From Comamonas sp. BIGb0124 (GTDB lineage Bacteria > Pseudomonadota > Gammaproteobacteria > Burkholderiales > Burkholderiaceae_C): a DNA stretch of 64,000 nucleotides. A program made the translations under genes and the position numbers. Every line of letters starts with the position of its first letter. Position 1 is the first letter of the stretch. Below the pieces are notes generated by a model that saw only the letters and a list, made by a program, of their open reading frames with translations, was not told the DNA's origin and did no database searches. The stretch lies in assembly GCF_003752175.1 (NCBI RefSeq), contig NZ_RJVF01000009.1, forward strand, positions 620,001 to 684,000, in the 5' to 3' direction. This document shows, one piece after another, positions 27,509 through 36,433 of the stretch.

Positions 27509-28249
27509 TCAGCCGCCCAGCGCAGCGGGCAGCGCGCCATGCAGCAGCGGCCACACCCAACGCGTGAGCGGTTCGCCCCAGGGTGAGGCCAGTGCCACGA
27601 ACGCCGCCGTGTTCAGCAGCATCGTGAGCCAGAAGGCCACCTGGAACGAGGCCTTGGCCGATTTGTGCCGCAGGTAGTGCTGCGCCAGCAGACCGCCGGG
27701 CCAGCCGCCCGCCAGGCCGAGCATCAACAAGGTCTTTTCGGGGGTGCGCCAGGCACCGCGGCGCGCGGCCCGCTTGTCGTGGGCATAGGCCAGGAAACAC
27801 AGGGCGCTGGCGGCCAGGTACAGCAGCAGCACCGCACGCGGCACCGGCCACATCAGCGTGACCGCCAGATACAGGCCCATGAACAAGGGGATGACGGTCA
27901 GGCCCGGCAGCCCGCCGGCTGGACGGGGTCCCACACCGGGACCTCGGCGCTGCCGGGCACGCTGGCCGGTTCTGACCGGTTGCGCCGGTGCGGCCCGTGC
28001 CCCGGCCCGGGATGCCGGATTCCGAGAGCCAGCCACCGCCACCCGCGCAGCGCGGGGCTTTCCGCGAACACCGCTGGCCATCTCGTACGACACCGCCTGG
28101 CCCGCCGACGGCCGTTCGCCGCCGATCGTGTCCATGTCCTGGATATGCACAAACACATCCGTGCCGCCTTGTGCAGGCCGGATGAAACCGAAACCCCTGT
28201 CGTCGTTCCAGGAGATGAGTTTGCCGTGGTGGCGCAAGGGTGGGCGCAT
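27509..28249 (-). CDS. Cold-shock domain / DUF1294 fusion protein
   Basis: A 246-aa protein in two parts. Residues 1-70 form a cold-shock (OB-fold) nucleic-acid-binding domain with the RNP1-like GKLISWNDDRGFGFIRP and RNP2-like DVFVHIQDM. A basic Arg/Pro/Ala linker follows, then a DUF1294 membrane domain (about residues 120-245) of three to four helices with the family pattern YAHDKRAARRGAWRTPEKTLL and GGWPGGLLAQHYLRHKSAKASF. This CSD-DUF1294 fusion is known across Proteobacteria, with function unestablished; RNA binding at the membrane is a guess. Confidence 0.9.
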   Translation of the reverse strand: MRPPLRHHGKLISWNDDRGFGFIRPAQGGTDVFVHIQDMDTIGGERPSAGQAVSYEMASGVRGKPRAARVAVAGSRNPASRAGARAAPAQPVRTGQRARQRRGPGVGPRPAGGLPGLTVIPLFMGLYLAVTLMWPVPRAVLLLYLAASALCFLAYAHDKRAARRGAWRTPEKTLLMLGLAGGWPGGLLAQHYLRHKSAKASFQVAFWLTMLLNTAAFVALASPWGEPLTRWVWPLLHGALPAALGG

Positions 28250-28452
28250 CGATTCGCAGAGTGGACGTGGACGTTCGCCGGCAGCGCGAGCAGGGCCGGC
28301 CGCGGTGGGGATTGGGTTTCCAAGTGTCAGAGATTCTCAACCATTGGCAGCGGTCGGCAGGCGAGGTCGCTCGTCCCGCCAGATTGGACGATCTCATCGG
28401 CCGGATGGCTCTTCAGTCATCTTCGCCATGAGATCCCCCAACGCTCTCCGGC

Positions 28453-28491
28453 CGACCGACAGCGGGCTTGTGTTGCCGTGTCTGTCGGTCG
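28453..28491 (+). promoter_or_regulatory. Leader hairpin before the lipoprotein gene
   Basis: A perfect 10-bp stem CGACCGACAG / CTGTCGGTCG encloses a 19-nt loop and is followed by TTTGTTTGT, ending 24 bp before the lipoprotein ATG. It has the look of an attenuator or a transcript-start hairpin. The rest of the 266-bp gap upstream (28250-28452) shows no gene. Confidence 0.5.
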
Positions 28492-28515
28492 TTTGTTTGT
28501 CGGAGATCGGGCTTC

Positions 28516-30651
28516 ATGTTCAAGAAGACGTCGCGTGTCTGCTGGTTGGCGTTGATGGCCAGTCTGTTTCTCGGTGCCTGCCTGGGCGATGGTGGCAACC
28601 ACGGTGCGGCGAGCACGGCAGAGGTTGCGACGGAGAATGGAAATCCCGAGCCTGAACTCACCGCACGGGAGCTGCCGCCGGCCAGTCCACTCAAACCCTA
28701 CACATTGCTCGACGAGGTGGAGGTCGAGTATGCCGATGTGGCGAGGCGAGACCTTTCGGATCTGGGTTTCCCGTCCGACCTGTCCGGCGACGCCGTGTCG
28801 GTGGTCGAGGGCACCGCACGCGATCTGCGTCTCTGGGACGGCGGCATCCGATTCATCACGCCCGGCGATCCGGGCTACGACACACGCGTCACGCTGCGGG
28901 TGGATCTGGCCGATCGAACGGTGGACATGCCGGTGCGGATCAGGTCATTGCGGCCAACGACTATCAGCCATGAGTCAGAGGTGGACGAATTCGGCAATTT
29001 CCCGCACCCCTCACCCCCTCTTCGTGTGAAGGGCCTTGGTTCCGGTAATGCCCTGCTGGGCGGCGAGTTGTCATTTTCGATCGAAGGCTCGCCGCCGCTG
29101 GATCCGAGGGCATCCGGTGCCACGGCCTATGACCAAGACGACAAGAGGCTATACGACCTGGCGGACCTGTGGTCTTACGACCCGATGGCCAACGCCTTGA
29201 CTCTATCTGCAGAGTCGGTCGAGACATTGGTCGCCAGGCTGCCCTCCGCCGAGTTCATTTTTTCCATCGGTATGTCCGGCGAGGATGCCGATTTCAATCA
29301 TGTGTACACCCTTCTGGCTCACAAACCGGTGGCGTCGGTCAGTGGTCAGGTCGTCGATGGCCAAGGCCGCGTACAAACCCAATTGCTGGGGCGGGAAGTC
29401 GCCCTTCGCGGCCTGGGAAACAATGGCACCCGACGGGTCGCCACCATTGATGCGAGAGGCGAATTTTCGTTTCCCCATGTCATTCAAGGCATGTATTTTG
29501 TGGTGTTGCTCGATCCTTTTTTACCGGATGCCTGGATGACGACGCTGTCTGTGCGGCCGGGTTCTCGACATGAAGAGGTGTCCTTGGTCCTGCAGCCAGT
29601 TGGCAATATTTATCCTGCGCCGGTGAATGCTGACCGCCTCAAGCCGTTATCGGTATCGAATGCCGAGGCCGGTGAGGGGTCGGTCGCGCCAAGCTGCAGT
29701 TCGCCGGATAAAGATGGAGTCATTTTCAGGGTGGCTGCAGGCGCTGAAGAACAAGATATCCCCTGTGAGGTGGCATTCGTACTTCCAAAAGGGACCCAGC
29801 GAGCTGGCGTCAGAGTGAGTGTGACCACTGCTGAATTTCCGGAATATACAACTGTTAAAAGTACGTTTAACGATACGTGGTCCTATAAACTGACCGGATT
29901 GCTAAAAGAAATTTCAAATTCCGGGCGTGTGAATGTTACTCATGCACATCCAGGTACAGTCAGAAAAACCTACTGCATCGATGTTTCCGGGCTGACGCGA
30001 TCCGCTGACTCGAAGGTCTCTGGCTTGCTGAATGCGCGCAATGTCGGAGATGGAATGCTGCCCACAGCAGTGATCTTACGTATCGCACCTCAGTGCGACG
30101 ACATGCTGCGAGTCACCGTTGCCAACATGAAATCGCCCAACGTCAAGGGTTTTCATACCAATCGTCCTCTCAATTCCCAAAAAAAGGGTGGCCCGTACCT
30201 CAGCGTGCCGCTCATGTGTGCCGTGACCGATTGGGGTATGCCGGTTGATATGAAGTTCGAACCGGCTGACACGCAGTTGAAAAAAGCCCGGATCGGCTTA
30301 TTACGCGGCGACATCCTTCACATGAGTGATGTCGATGTGCTCGACAAAGGGTACTTGGTGGGCAAAGGTCACTTTCGTTTTAAGGATTTGATAATTCCAG
30401 TTTTTGGCATCGAGCGGTTCAATGGGACCGCTCAGCTGGTCATGGAGCTGACGGGTGAACGAGAAGGAAAAAAGTTGACGTCGATACCGGAAGATGACGA
30501 GCCGGTGATTTTCAACGGGGGAGCCTCGAACTTTATACCGCTGTTCTTGGCAGGGGATTATCTGGACGTTTTTCGCCGCTACGGAAGCCACTCCGGGGCT
30601 GCCAATAGGGGGGGGACTCGTGGGCTACCGATTCAACCATTCAGTGGCTGA
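28516..30651 (+). CDS. Large lipoprotein, frameshifted before its peptidase domain
   Basis: The reading frame gives 711 aa. It starts with a lipoprotein signal, MFKKTSRVCWLALMASLFLGAC, with lipobox LGAC and Cys22 as the lipidation site. Residues near 275-335 (VSGQVVDGQGRV, IDARGEFSFPHVIQGMYFVVLLDP) resemble a carboxypeptidase-regulatory-like beta-sandwich. Other regions are beta-rich and unrecognised. The frame runs out soon after a G8 run (30608-30615), while the other frame continues with a peptidase-like domain. Nine (or six) G would give one 869-aa protein. Base composition from about 29.5 kb is more AT-rich than its neighbours, suggesting later acquisition. Confidence 0.75.
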   Translation: MFKKTSRVCWLALMASLFLGACLGDGGNHGAASTAEVATENGNPEPELTARELPPASPLKPYTLLDEVEVEYADVARRDLSDLGFPSDLSGDAVSVVEGTARDLRLWDGGIRFITPGDPGYDTRVTLRVDLADRTVDMPVRIRSLRPTTISHESEVDEFGNFPHPSPPLRVKGLGSGNALLGGELSFSIEGSPPLDPRASGATAYDQDDKRLYDLADLWSYDPMANALTLSAESVETLVARLPSAEFIFSIGMSGEDADFNHVYTLLAHKPVASVSGQVVDGQGRVQTQLLGREVALRGLGNNGTRRVATIDARGEFSFPHVIQGMYFVVLLDPFLPDAWMTTLSVRPGSRHEEVSLVLQPVGNIYPAPVNADRLKPLSVSNAEAGEGSVAPSCSSPDKDGVIFRVAAGAEEQDIPCEVAFVLPKGTQRAGVRVSVTTAEFPEYTTVKSTFNDTWSYKLTGLLKEISNSGRVNVTHAHPGTVRKTYCIDVSGLTRSADSKVSGLLNARNVGDGMLPTAVILRIAPQCDDMLRVTVANMKSPNVKGFHTNRPLNSQKKGGPYLSVPLMCAVTDWGMPVDMKFEPADTQLKKARIGLLRGDILHMSDVDVLDKGYLVGKGHFRFKDLIIPVFGIERFNGTAQLVMELTGEREGKKLTSIPEDDEPVIFNGGASNFIPLFLAGDYLDVFRRYGSHSGAANRGGTRGLPIQPFSG
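30608..30615 (+). repeat. G8 homopolymer at the frameshift point
   Basis: Eight consecutive G residues. Upstream is frame 28516+3n and downstream the open frame is one base off; one extra G (G9), or loss of two, restores a single long frame. In the downstream frame a TAG stop overlaps the start of the run, so the 3' frame opens exactly here. Confidence 0.9.
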
Positions 30652-31124
30652 CAGCCAACGCTTTTCGCTTTGACGATATTTCCTCGCTGCATATCGCTCA
30701 ATTGTCTAGCGGGCGCTCGGTTCTTGACCATGCTGGGCACAACGACGGTGTTCAGCTGGATATACGTTACGCTGACGGGCTTGGCGGTTATTCGGAAGCC
30801 CTGGGTGGGGCTAACAATGGACTCGGCATCCTCGCACTCTTGAAGTCGGCGCGGAGCGAGGTGGATTTGCCCGTCATGACCCCCCGCCCCCAGATTGCGG
30901 CGGCTGTGGCGTGGGTCAAAGCAAACCGGGATATGGCAGAACAAGCCGCCAGCAGTGCCAGTAGCATTTTCATGGGAGCGGGCTGGATGCGATTGGCATT
31001 GCAAGAAGGTCAGTTTCCCGATGGAACTCCCATGCCGGGTCTTTCGAGATGGGAAACCAAGCCTGGCTCCGTTCGATACTTGCCCGCCCACCAGCATCAT
31101 TGGCATATCGCTCTCAAGCTGTAG
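30609..31124 (+). CDS. Out-of-frame 3' part: LAS-type metallopeptidase domain
   Basis: The frame from the G8 run encodes about 171 residues starting DSWATDSTIQWLTANAFRFD, with no start codon or ribosome site of its own in the right place. It contains HNDGVQLD (30738-30761), matching the H-x6-D zinc motif of LAS enzymes (MepA, VanX/DD-carboxypeptidase, Hedgehog fold). It ends HQHHWHIALKL, whose HxH (31098-31106) is the second zinc motif. LAS enzymes cut peptidoglycan peptides, so the full protein would be a surface-anchored or periplasmic murein peptidase. As sequenced it would not be made unless the frame is corrected by slippage. Confidence 0.65.
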   Translation, partial: GGDSWATDSTIQWLTANAFRFDDISSLHIAQLSSGRSVLDHAGHNDGVQLDIRYADGLGGYSEALGGANNGLGILALLKSARSEVDLPVMTPRPQIAAAVAWVKANRDMAEQAASSASSIFMGAGWMRLALQEGQFPDGTPMPGLSRWETKPGSVRYLPAHQHHWHIALKL

Positions 31125-31187
31125 CAAACGGCGGGCATCTTCCAGATGCCGACCCGGGTGTCTTGACACGCGCGCGCTTGACCCCAC

Positions 31188-31215
31188 AAAAAAAGCCGTG
31201 GCAAAAACCACGGCT
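31188..31215 (-). terminator. Rho-independent terminator of the cstA-ybdD unit
   Basis: On the minus strand, AGCCGTGG / CCACGGCT with a 6-nt loop is followed by seven T residues, 39 bp after the YbdD stop codon. Confidence 0.9.
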
Positions 31216-31253
31216 CGCTCACCGGGCGGCGGGACGGATCCCGCCGCGCGGGC

Positions 31254-31463
31254 TCAGCAGCAGCGCACAGGCCGGCCCTTGCCGCCGCCGTAGCGGGCTT
31301 CGAGGCGTTCCTTGAAGAACGTCTCGTAGTCCATGTACGGCTTGTCGGGATGGGTTTTCTGCATGTGCTCGACGTAGGTGTTGTAGTCGGGCATGCCGAC
31401 CATCATGCGGGCGGCCTGGCCGAGGTAGCGGCCGACGCGGGGCAGATCGAGGTTCTTGAACAT
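31254..31463 (-). CDS. ybdD: YbdD/YjiX-family small protein
   Basis: A 69-aa protein of the YbdD/YjiX family (DUF466). It shows [24 protein letters not shown] and the [22 protein letters not shown] segment, ending in RCC. These proteins almost always follow a CstA-type transporter gene, as here with a 21-bp gap, and are thought to assist the transporter. The exact role is not established. Confidence 0.93.
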   Translation of the reverse strand: MFKNLDLPRVGRYLGQAARMMVGMPDYNTYVEHMQKTHPDKPYMDYETFFKERLEARYGGGKGRPVRCC

Positions 31464-31484
31464 GGTGGAATCCTGAAGTCGGTA

Positions 31485-33566
31485 TCAGACCGAGGGCGAA
31501 CCTGCCGGAATGGGTTGGAACGGGGTTTCCTTGTCGGTGCGCCGGGTCTTGTTCCACGCGCCCCAGCCCACCTTGACGGAGTAGAACAGGATGCTCAGCA
31601 CCACCAGCAGGAACAACGCGGTGAGTGTGGCGTTGGTGTAGGCGTTGAACGCCACGTGCTGCATCTGCTCGACCGTCTTGGCCGGTGCGATGACCTGTCC
31701 CGCAGCGAGCGCATCGCTGTACTTGCGGCCCAGGGCGATGAAGCCCATCGAGGGGTCGGGGTCGAACAGCTTGATCAGTCCGGCCGAGATCGTGCAGATC
31801 AGCAGCCAGACTGCGGGGAAAGCCGTGACCCACGCATAGCGCTGGCGCTGCATCTTGATGAGCACCACGGTGGCCAGCATCAGCGCGATGCCCGCCAGCA
31901 TCTGGTTGGAGATGCCGAACAGCGGCCACAGGGTGTTGATGCCGCCCAGCGGGTCGATCACGCCTTGGTAGAGCAGCCAGCCCCACAGAGCCACGCAGCC
32001 ACCGGTGCCGATGATGTTGGCGCCCCACGAGTCGGTCTTCTTGAGGGCCGGCACGAAGCTGCCCAGCAGATCCTGCAGCATGAAACGGCCTGCGCGTGTG
32101 CCGGCGTCGACGGCGGTCAGGATGAACAGGGCTTCGAACAGGATGGCGAAGTGGTACCAGAAAGCCATGGTGTTCTCGCCGGGCAGCACGCTGTGCAGGA
32201 TGTGGGCGATGCCCACCGCCAGGGTCGGCGCGCCGCCGGCACGGGCCAGGATGGTGTTTTCACCCACGTCCTTGGCGGTCTGGATCAGCACATCGGGCGT
32301 CACCGTGAAGCCCCACGAACTGATGGTCGCCGCGACCGTGACCGGATCGCTGCCGACCAGCGCGGCCGGGCTGTTCATGGCGAAATACACGCCGGGGTCG
32401 ATCACCGAGGCCGCCACCATGGCCATGATGGCCACGAACGATTCCATCAGCATGCCGCCGTAGCCGATGTAGCGCGCGTGCGGTTCGCGGTCGAGCAGCT
32501 TGGGTGTGGTGCCCGAGGAGATCAAGGCGTGGAAGCCCGAAACCGCGCCGCAGGCAATCGTGATGAACAGGAAGGGGAACAGCGTGCCTTTCCAGACCGG
32601 GCCGGTGCCGTCGACGAATTGCGTGAGGGCGGGCATGCGCAGCTCGGGGCTGACGATCAGGATGCCGATGGCGAGGCCGACGATGGTGCCGATCTTGAGG
32701 AAGGTCGACAGGTAGTCGCGCGGGGCCAGCAGCAGCCACACCGGCAGGACCGAGGCGATGGCGCCGTAGGCGATCAGCATCCAGGTGATCTGTATGCCGG
32801 TGAAGGTGAAGGCAGCGGCCCAGGCCGGGTGCGACGCCACATAGCCGCCGCCCCAGATCGAGGCCAGCAGCAGGACCACGCCGATGAGCGAGATCTCACC
32901 GATTCGGCCCGGACGGATGAAGCGCATGTACACGCCCATGAACAGGGCGATCGGGATCGTGGCCAGCACGGTGAACATGCCCCAGGGGCTTTCGGCCAGG
33001 GCCTTGACCACGATCAGCGCCAGCACGGCCAGGATGATGATCATGATCAGGAACGCGCCGAACAAGGCAATGGTGCCCGGGATGCGGCCCATTTCCTCGC
33101 GCACGAGCTCGCCCAGCGAGCGCCCGTTGCGACGGCTGGAGATGAACAGGACCATGAAATCCTGCACGGCGCCGGCGAACACCACGCCGGCAATCAGCCA
33201 CAACGTGCCCGGCAGATAACCCATCTGCGCGGCCAGCACGGGCCCGACCAGCGGACCGGCTCCCGCAATGGCTGCGAAATGGTGGCCGAACAGGATGTGT
33301 TTGTTGGTGGGCACATAGTCCAGCCCGTCGTTGTTGAGGACGGCCGGCGTGGCCCGGTTGGGATCGAGCTGCATCACCTTGGTGGCGATGAACAGGCTGT
33401 AGTAGCGGTAGGCCACCAGATAGATGGAGACCGCGGCGACCACGATCCAGAGGGCATTGATCGCTTCGCCGCGCCGCAACGCGACCACGCCTAGCGCCGA
33501 CGCCCCGAGCAGGGCGAGCGCGAACCAGCCCGCATGCCTGAGCACGTTGTTGTTGCTGTTTGCCAT
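31485..33566 (-). CDS. cstA: Carbon starvation protein CstA-family transporter
   Basis: A 693-aa inner-membrane protein with about 16-18 helices. Family blocks include NKHILFGHHFAAIAGAGPLVGP, AGAVQDFMVLFISSRRNGRSLGE, GFHALISSGTTPKLL and PLFGISNQMLAGIAL. CstA/BtsT proteins import pyruvate or peptides when carbon is short. The ATG at 33566 has CTGGAG upstream. It is transcribed with ybdD. No sensor pair like BtsSR is adjacent. Confidence 0.95.
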   Translation of the reverse strand: MANSNNNVLRHAGWFALALLGASALGVVALRRGEAINALWIVVAAVSIYLVAYRYYSLFIATKVMQLDPNRATPAVLNNDGLDYVPTNKHILFGHHFAAIAGAGPLVGPVLAAQMGYLPGTLWLIAGVVFAGAVQDFMVLFISSRRNGRSLGELVREEMGRIPGTIALFGAFLIMIIILAVLALIVVKALAESPWGMFTVLATIPIALFMGVYMRFIRPGRIGEISLIGVVLLLASIWGGGYVASHPAWAAAFTFTGIQITWMLIAYGAIASVLPVWLLLAPRDYLSTFLKIGTIVGLAIGILIVSPELRMPALTQFVDGTGPVWKGTLFPFLFITIACGAVSGFHALISSGTTPKLLDREPHARYIGYGGMLMESFVAIMAMVAASVIDPGVYFAMNSPAALVGSDPVTVAATISSWGFTVTPDVLIQTAKDVGENTILARAGGAPTLAVGIAHILHSVLPGENTMAFWYHFAILFEALFILTAVDAGTRAGRFMLQDLLGSFVPALKKTDSWGANIIGTGGCVALWGWLLYQGVIDPLGGINTLWPLFGISNQMLAGIALMLATVVLIKMQRQRYAWVTAFPAVWLLICTISAGLIKLFDPDPSMGFIALGRKYSDALAAGQVIAPAKTVEQMQHVAFNAYTNATLTALFLLVVLSILFYSVKVGWGAWNKTRRTDKETPFQPIPAGSPSV

Positions 33567-33893
33567 GATGAAAGTCTTCTCCAGAGTGCACGACCTTCTG
33601 TGCGCCCAGGCAGCCGAACACCGGGTCAACAAGGCGAGATCATCGATCGGTGCTGACGTGACAGGGAACAAGAGGGCCGGGATGCCTCGCTCGGATGGCG
33701 AGGTGGCTTCGAGTCTAAAGATCGACTTTGTCGCTGGAAGTACTGTTTCGGATCAATTGGCTAGGGATTACCCTTGTTTTTGCCCTGTTCCTGGAACTTT
33801 TGAAGACGGTGTTTTTGCCCGGCCGCCGAAGTCCGTCATCCCGGGATGGAATGCCAGGCGAGGCGCATGCAGGCGCCTGGACGAGTCCGGGCC
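33567..33893. other. Intergenic region upstream of cstA
   Basis: No gene is supported between cstA and the terminator at 33894. The region should hold the cstA promoter on the minus strand. It has mixed composition with an AT-richer part at about 33710-33800, and no coding frame with a ribosome site or known product. Confidence 0.4.
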
Positions 33894-33925
33894 AAAAAAA
33901 AGCCATGACCGGAATCGGTCATGGC
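33894..33925 (-). terminator. Rho-independent terminator of the first PQQ dehydrogenase gene
   Basis: On the minus strand, GCCATGACC / GGTCATGGC with a 6-nt loop is followed by eight T residues, about 80 bp after the dehydrogenase stop. Confidence 0.92.
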
Positions 33926-34006
33926 GGTCGGGTCCGGCGCTGCAAACGCCCGGGTCGGGCGGGGGGCGCTGCGGCTCCGGATGGGCGCCTCATCGGGCGC
34001 CGTTCT

Positions 34007-36433
34007 TCACTTCTGGCCGGGCAACGCGTAAGCGATGACGTAGTCGCCGCGATCGGGCGACTGGCGGGCACCGCCGGCGGAGATCACGACGTACTGCTTG
34101 CCGGTCTTGGGCGACTGATAGGTCATCGGACCGCCCTGGCTGCCCACGGGCAGACGGGCTTTCCAGAGCTCGCCGCCGTTGGCGGTGTCGTAGGCGCGCA
34201 GGTAGTAGTCCTGGGTGCCGGCGATGAACAGCAGGCCGCCTTGCGTGGACAGGGTGCCGCCCAGCGTGGGCATGCCGATGGGCATGGGCAGGCCCATCTT
34301 GATGCCCATCGGACCGGTGTCCTGCACCGTGCCGACCGGCACTTGCCAGGCGATCTTCTGGGTCTTCATGTCGATGGCGGTCAGCGTGCCGAACGGCGGC
34401 GCCTGGCAGGGGATGCCCAGCGGCGACAGGAAGCGGTTCTTGTTGACGGCGTACGGCGTGCCCTTGAGCGGCACGGCGCCCATGCCGGTGTTGACGGCCT
34501 CGCCGCCGGCCGAGGCGGCGCCCCGGTTGCCCGACGGGATCATCTGGATCCAGAGGCCCAGGCGCATGTCGTTGACGAAGATGAAGTCATGCACCGGATC
34601 GGTCGAGATGCTGCCCCAGTTCATGCCGCCCAGCGAACCGGGGAAGCTGAGGGAGACGTCGGTTCCGGGCGCCGTGTACAGGCCTTCGTAGCGCATCTTC
34701 TTGAAGGCGATGCGGCACAGCAACTGGTCGAACGGGGTGGCGCCCCACATGTCGGACTCGGTGAGTTTCTGCGCGCCGATCTGCGGCATGCCCACGGACA
34801 GCGGCTGCTCGAGCACGTACTGTTCGTTGGGGATGTCGGCTGCCTTGACGGGCACGTTCCTGACTTCGGTCAGGGGCTGGCCGGTGGTGCGGTCGAGCAC
34901 GTAGATCTGACCGGCCTTGGTGCCGATCACCAGCGCGGGAACCCGGCTGCCGTCGGCCTTGGGGAAGTCGATCAGGCTGGGCTGCATCGGCAGGTCGAAG
35001 TCCCAGAGGTCGTTGTGGACGGTCTGGTAGACCCATTTTTCCGCGCCGGTGGTGGCGTCGAGAGCCAGGATCGATGCGCCGTACTTGTGGTTGAGCGCGG
35101 TGCGTTCGGCACCGTAGATGTCGGTCGACGAGCTGCCCATGGGCAGGAACACGGTGTTGAGCGCCGGGTCGTAGGACATCGGGGCCCACGAGTTCGGCGT
35201 GCTGCGCGCGTAGGTCTTGCCTTCCGCGGGCGCTTGTTTGTCCTCGGGGTTGCCGGGGTCGAACGCCCAGCGCATGGCGCCGGTCACCACGTCGAAACCG
35301 CGGATCACGCCGCCGGGCATGTCGGTCTGCACGTTGTCGGCGACCCGACCGCCGACCACCACGGTGGTGCCGGCCATCAGCGGGGCCGAGCTGAGCTGGT
35401 ACAGCGGATCGGGCGCTTCGCCGAGTCCGGCCTTCAGGTCGACCTGGCCGTCGGTGCCGAAGCCCTGGCAGAGTTCGCCGGTGTCGGCGTCGACGGCGAT
35501 CAGGCGAGCGTCGATGGTGTTGGTCAGCAGACGGCGCTGGCAGTTGGCGCCGGCGGGCAGGGCCACGGCCGGAACCTGGGCCGCGTTGGCGGCGGTCGGC
35601 TGCTGCAGGGGGGCCTGCGCATCGAAGTAGGCCAGGCCGCGGCAACGTTGCCAGACGGCCGACTGTGCATTGATCTCGCGTTTCCACAGCTCCTTGCCGG
35701 TGTCGGCGTCGAGCGCGATGATGTTGTTGTGCGGTGTGCACACGAAGACACGATCGCCGATCTGCAGCGGCGTGAGCTGGTCTTCGGCACCGTTGCCGTT
35801 GCTCACGGCGATGTCGCCGGTGCGGTAGGTCCAGGCGACTTGCAGATCCTTGGCGTTGTTGCGGTTGATCTGGTCGAGCGCGGCGAAGCGGCTGCCGCCC
35901 ACGGTGTTGCCGTAGTGTTCCCAGTTCTTCTGTGCATGGGCCGGATCGACCGGCGTCAGGCCCGGGCCGTTGCCGGCGGCGGCGACCGTCGCATGGGGCA
36001 CAAAGGTGGCGCCGAAGCCGGCCACGACCGCAACGGCCAGCACGGCCGCCAGCGCATAGGCGCCACGGCCGCCGCTGCCACCCGCTGCACGCTTGAGCGT
36101 GGGGTAGATCAGTGCGACCAGCAGGCTCAGCACGCCGAAGGCGAACAGGCGCGAGAACAGGTCCCAGAAGATCAGGCCGCTGTCGAACAGGGCCCAGACG
36201 ACGGTCAGGACGGTGACCAGGGCAAACAGCCAGGCCCCGGATGGGCGGCTCTTGAAGAGAAGCGCCGACGAGGCCAGCAGCCCCAGACCCGAGAGCACGA
36301 AGTACCAGCTGCCGCCGAGGCTGGCCAGGTAGGCCCCGCCGACGACAAAGGCCAGCCCAAACAGCACCAGCAGCGCGCCGACCACCCAGATGGGCCAGCG
36401 CGTCACTGTCTGTGCACGAACTTTTTCGTTCAT
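34007..36433 (-). CDS. gcd: Membrane-bound PQQ-dependent dehydrogenase (glucose/quinate/shikimate type)
   Basis: An 808-aa quinoprotein. Five N-terminal helices (about residues 12-145) anchor it in the inner membrane. The remainder is an eight-bladed periplasmic propeller with repeated W-motifs such as LDADTGKELWKREIN and LDATTGAEKWVYQT. HNDLWDFDLPMQP and GTKAGQIYVLDRTTG correspond to the catalytic Asp and the PQQ-contacting Lys regions of E. coli Gcd. It oxidises a sugar or cyclic polyol in the periplasm and passes electrons to ubiquinone. No pqq biosynthesis genes are in the window. The ATG at 36433 gives the family N-terminus. Confidence 0.92.
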   Translation of the reverse strand: MNEKVRAQTVTRWPIWVVGALLVLFGLAFVVGGAYLASLGGSWYFVLSGLGLLASSALLFKSRPSGAWLFALVTVLTVVWALFDSGLIFWDLFSRLFAFGVLSLLVALIYPTLKRAAGGSGGRGAYALAAVLAVAVVAGFGATFVPHATVAAAGNGPGLTPVDPAHAQKNWEHYGNTVGGSRFAALDQINRNNAKDLQVAWTYRTGDIAVSNGNGAEDQLTPLQIGDRVFVCTPHNNIIALDADTGKELWKREINAQSAVWQRCRGLAYFDAQAPLQQPTAANAAQVPAVALPAGANCQRRLLTNTIDARLIAVDADTGELCQGFGTDGQVDLKAGLGEAPDPLYQLSSAPLMAGTTVVVGGRVADNVQTDMPGGVIRGFDVVTGAMRWAFDPGNPEDKQAPAEGKTYARSTPNSWAPMSYDPALNTVFLPMGSSSTDIYGAERTALNHKYGASILALDATTGAEKWVYQTVHNDLWDFDLPMQPSLIDFPKADGSRVPALVIGTKAGQIYVLDRTTGQPLTEVRNVPVKAADIPNEQYVLEQPLSVGMPQIGAQKLTESDMWGATPFDQLLCRIAFKKMRYEGLYTAPGTDVSLSFPGSLGGMNWGSISTDPVHDFIFVNDMRLGLWIQMIPSGNRGAASAGGEAVNTGMGAVPLKGTPYAVNKNRFLSPLGIPCQAPPFGTLTAIDMKTQKIAWQVPVGTVQDTGPMGIKMGLPMPIGMPTLGGTLSTQGGLLFIAGTQDYYLRAYDTANGGELWKARLPVGSQGGPMTYQSPKTGKQYVVISAGGARQSPDRGDYVIAYALPGQK

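Noticed and set aside
30702-31124. The peptidase-like 3' frame as an independent small gene starting at 30702
   Set aside because: No Shine-Dalgarno sequence is visible before the proposed start, and the frame is open and coding-like back to the G8 run, so it is better read as the continuation of the upstream gene.
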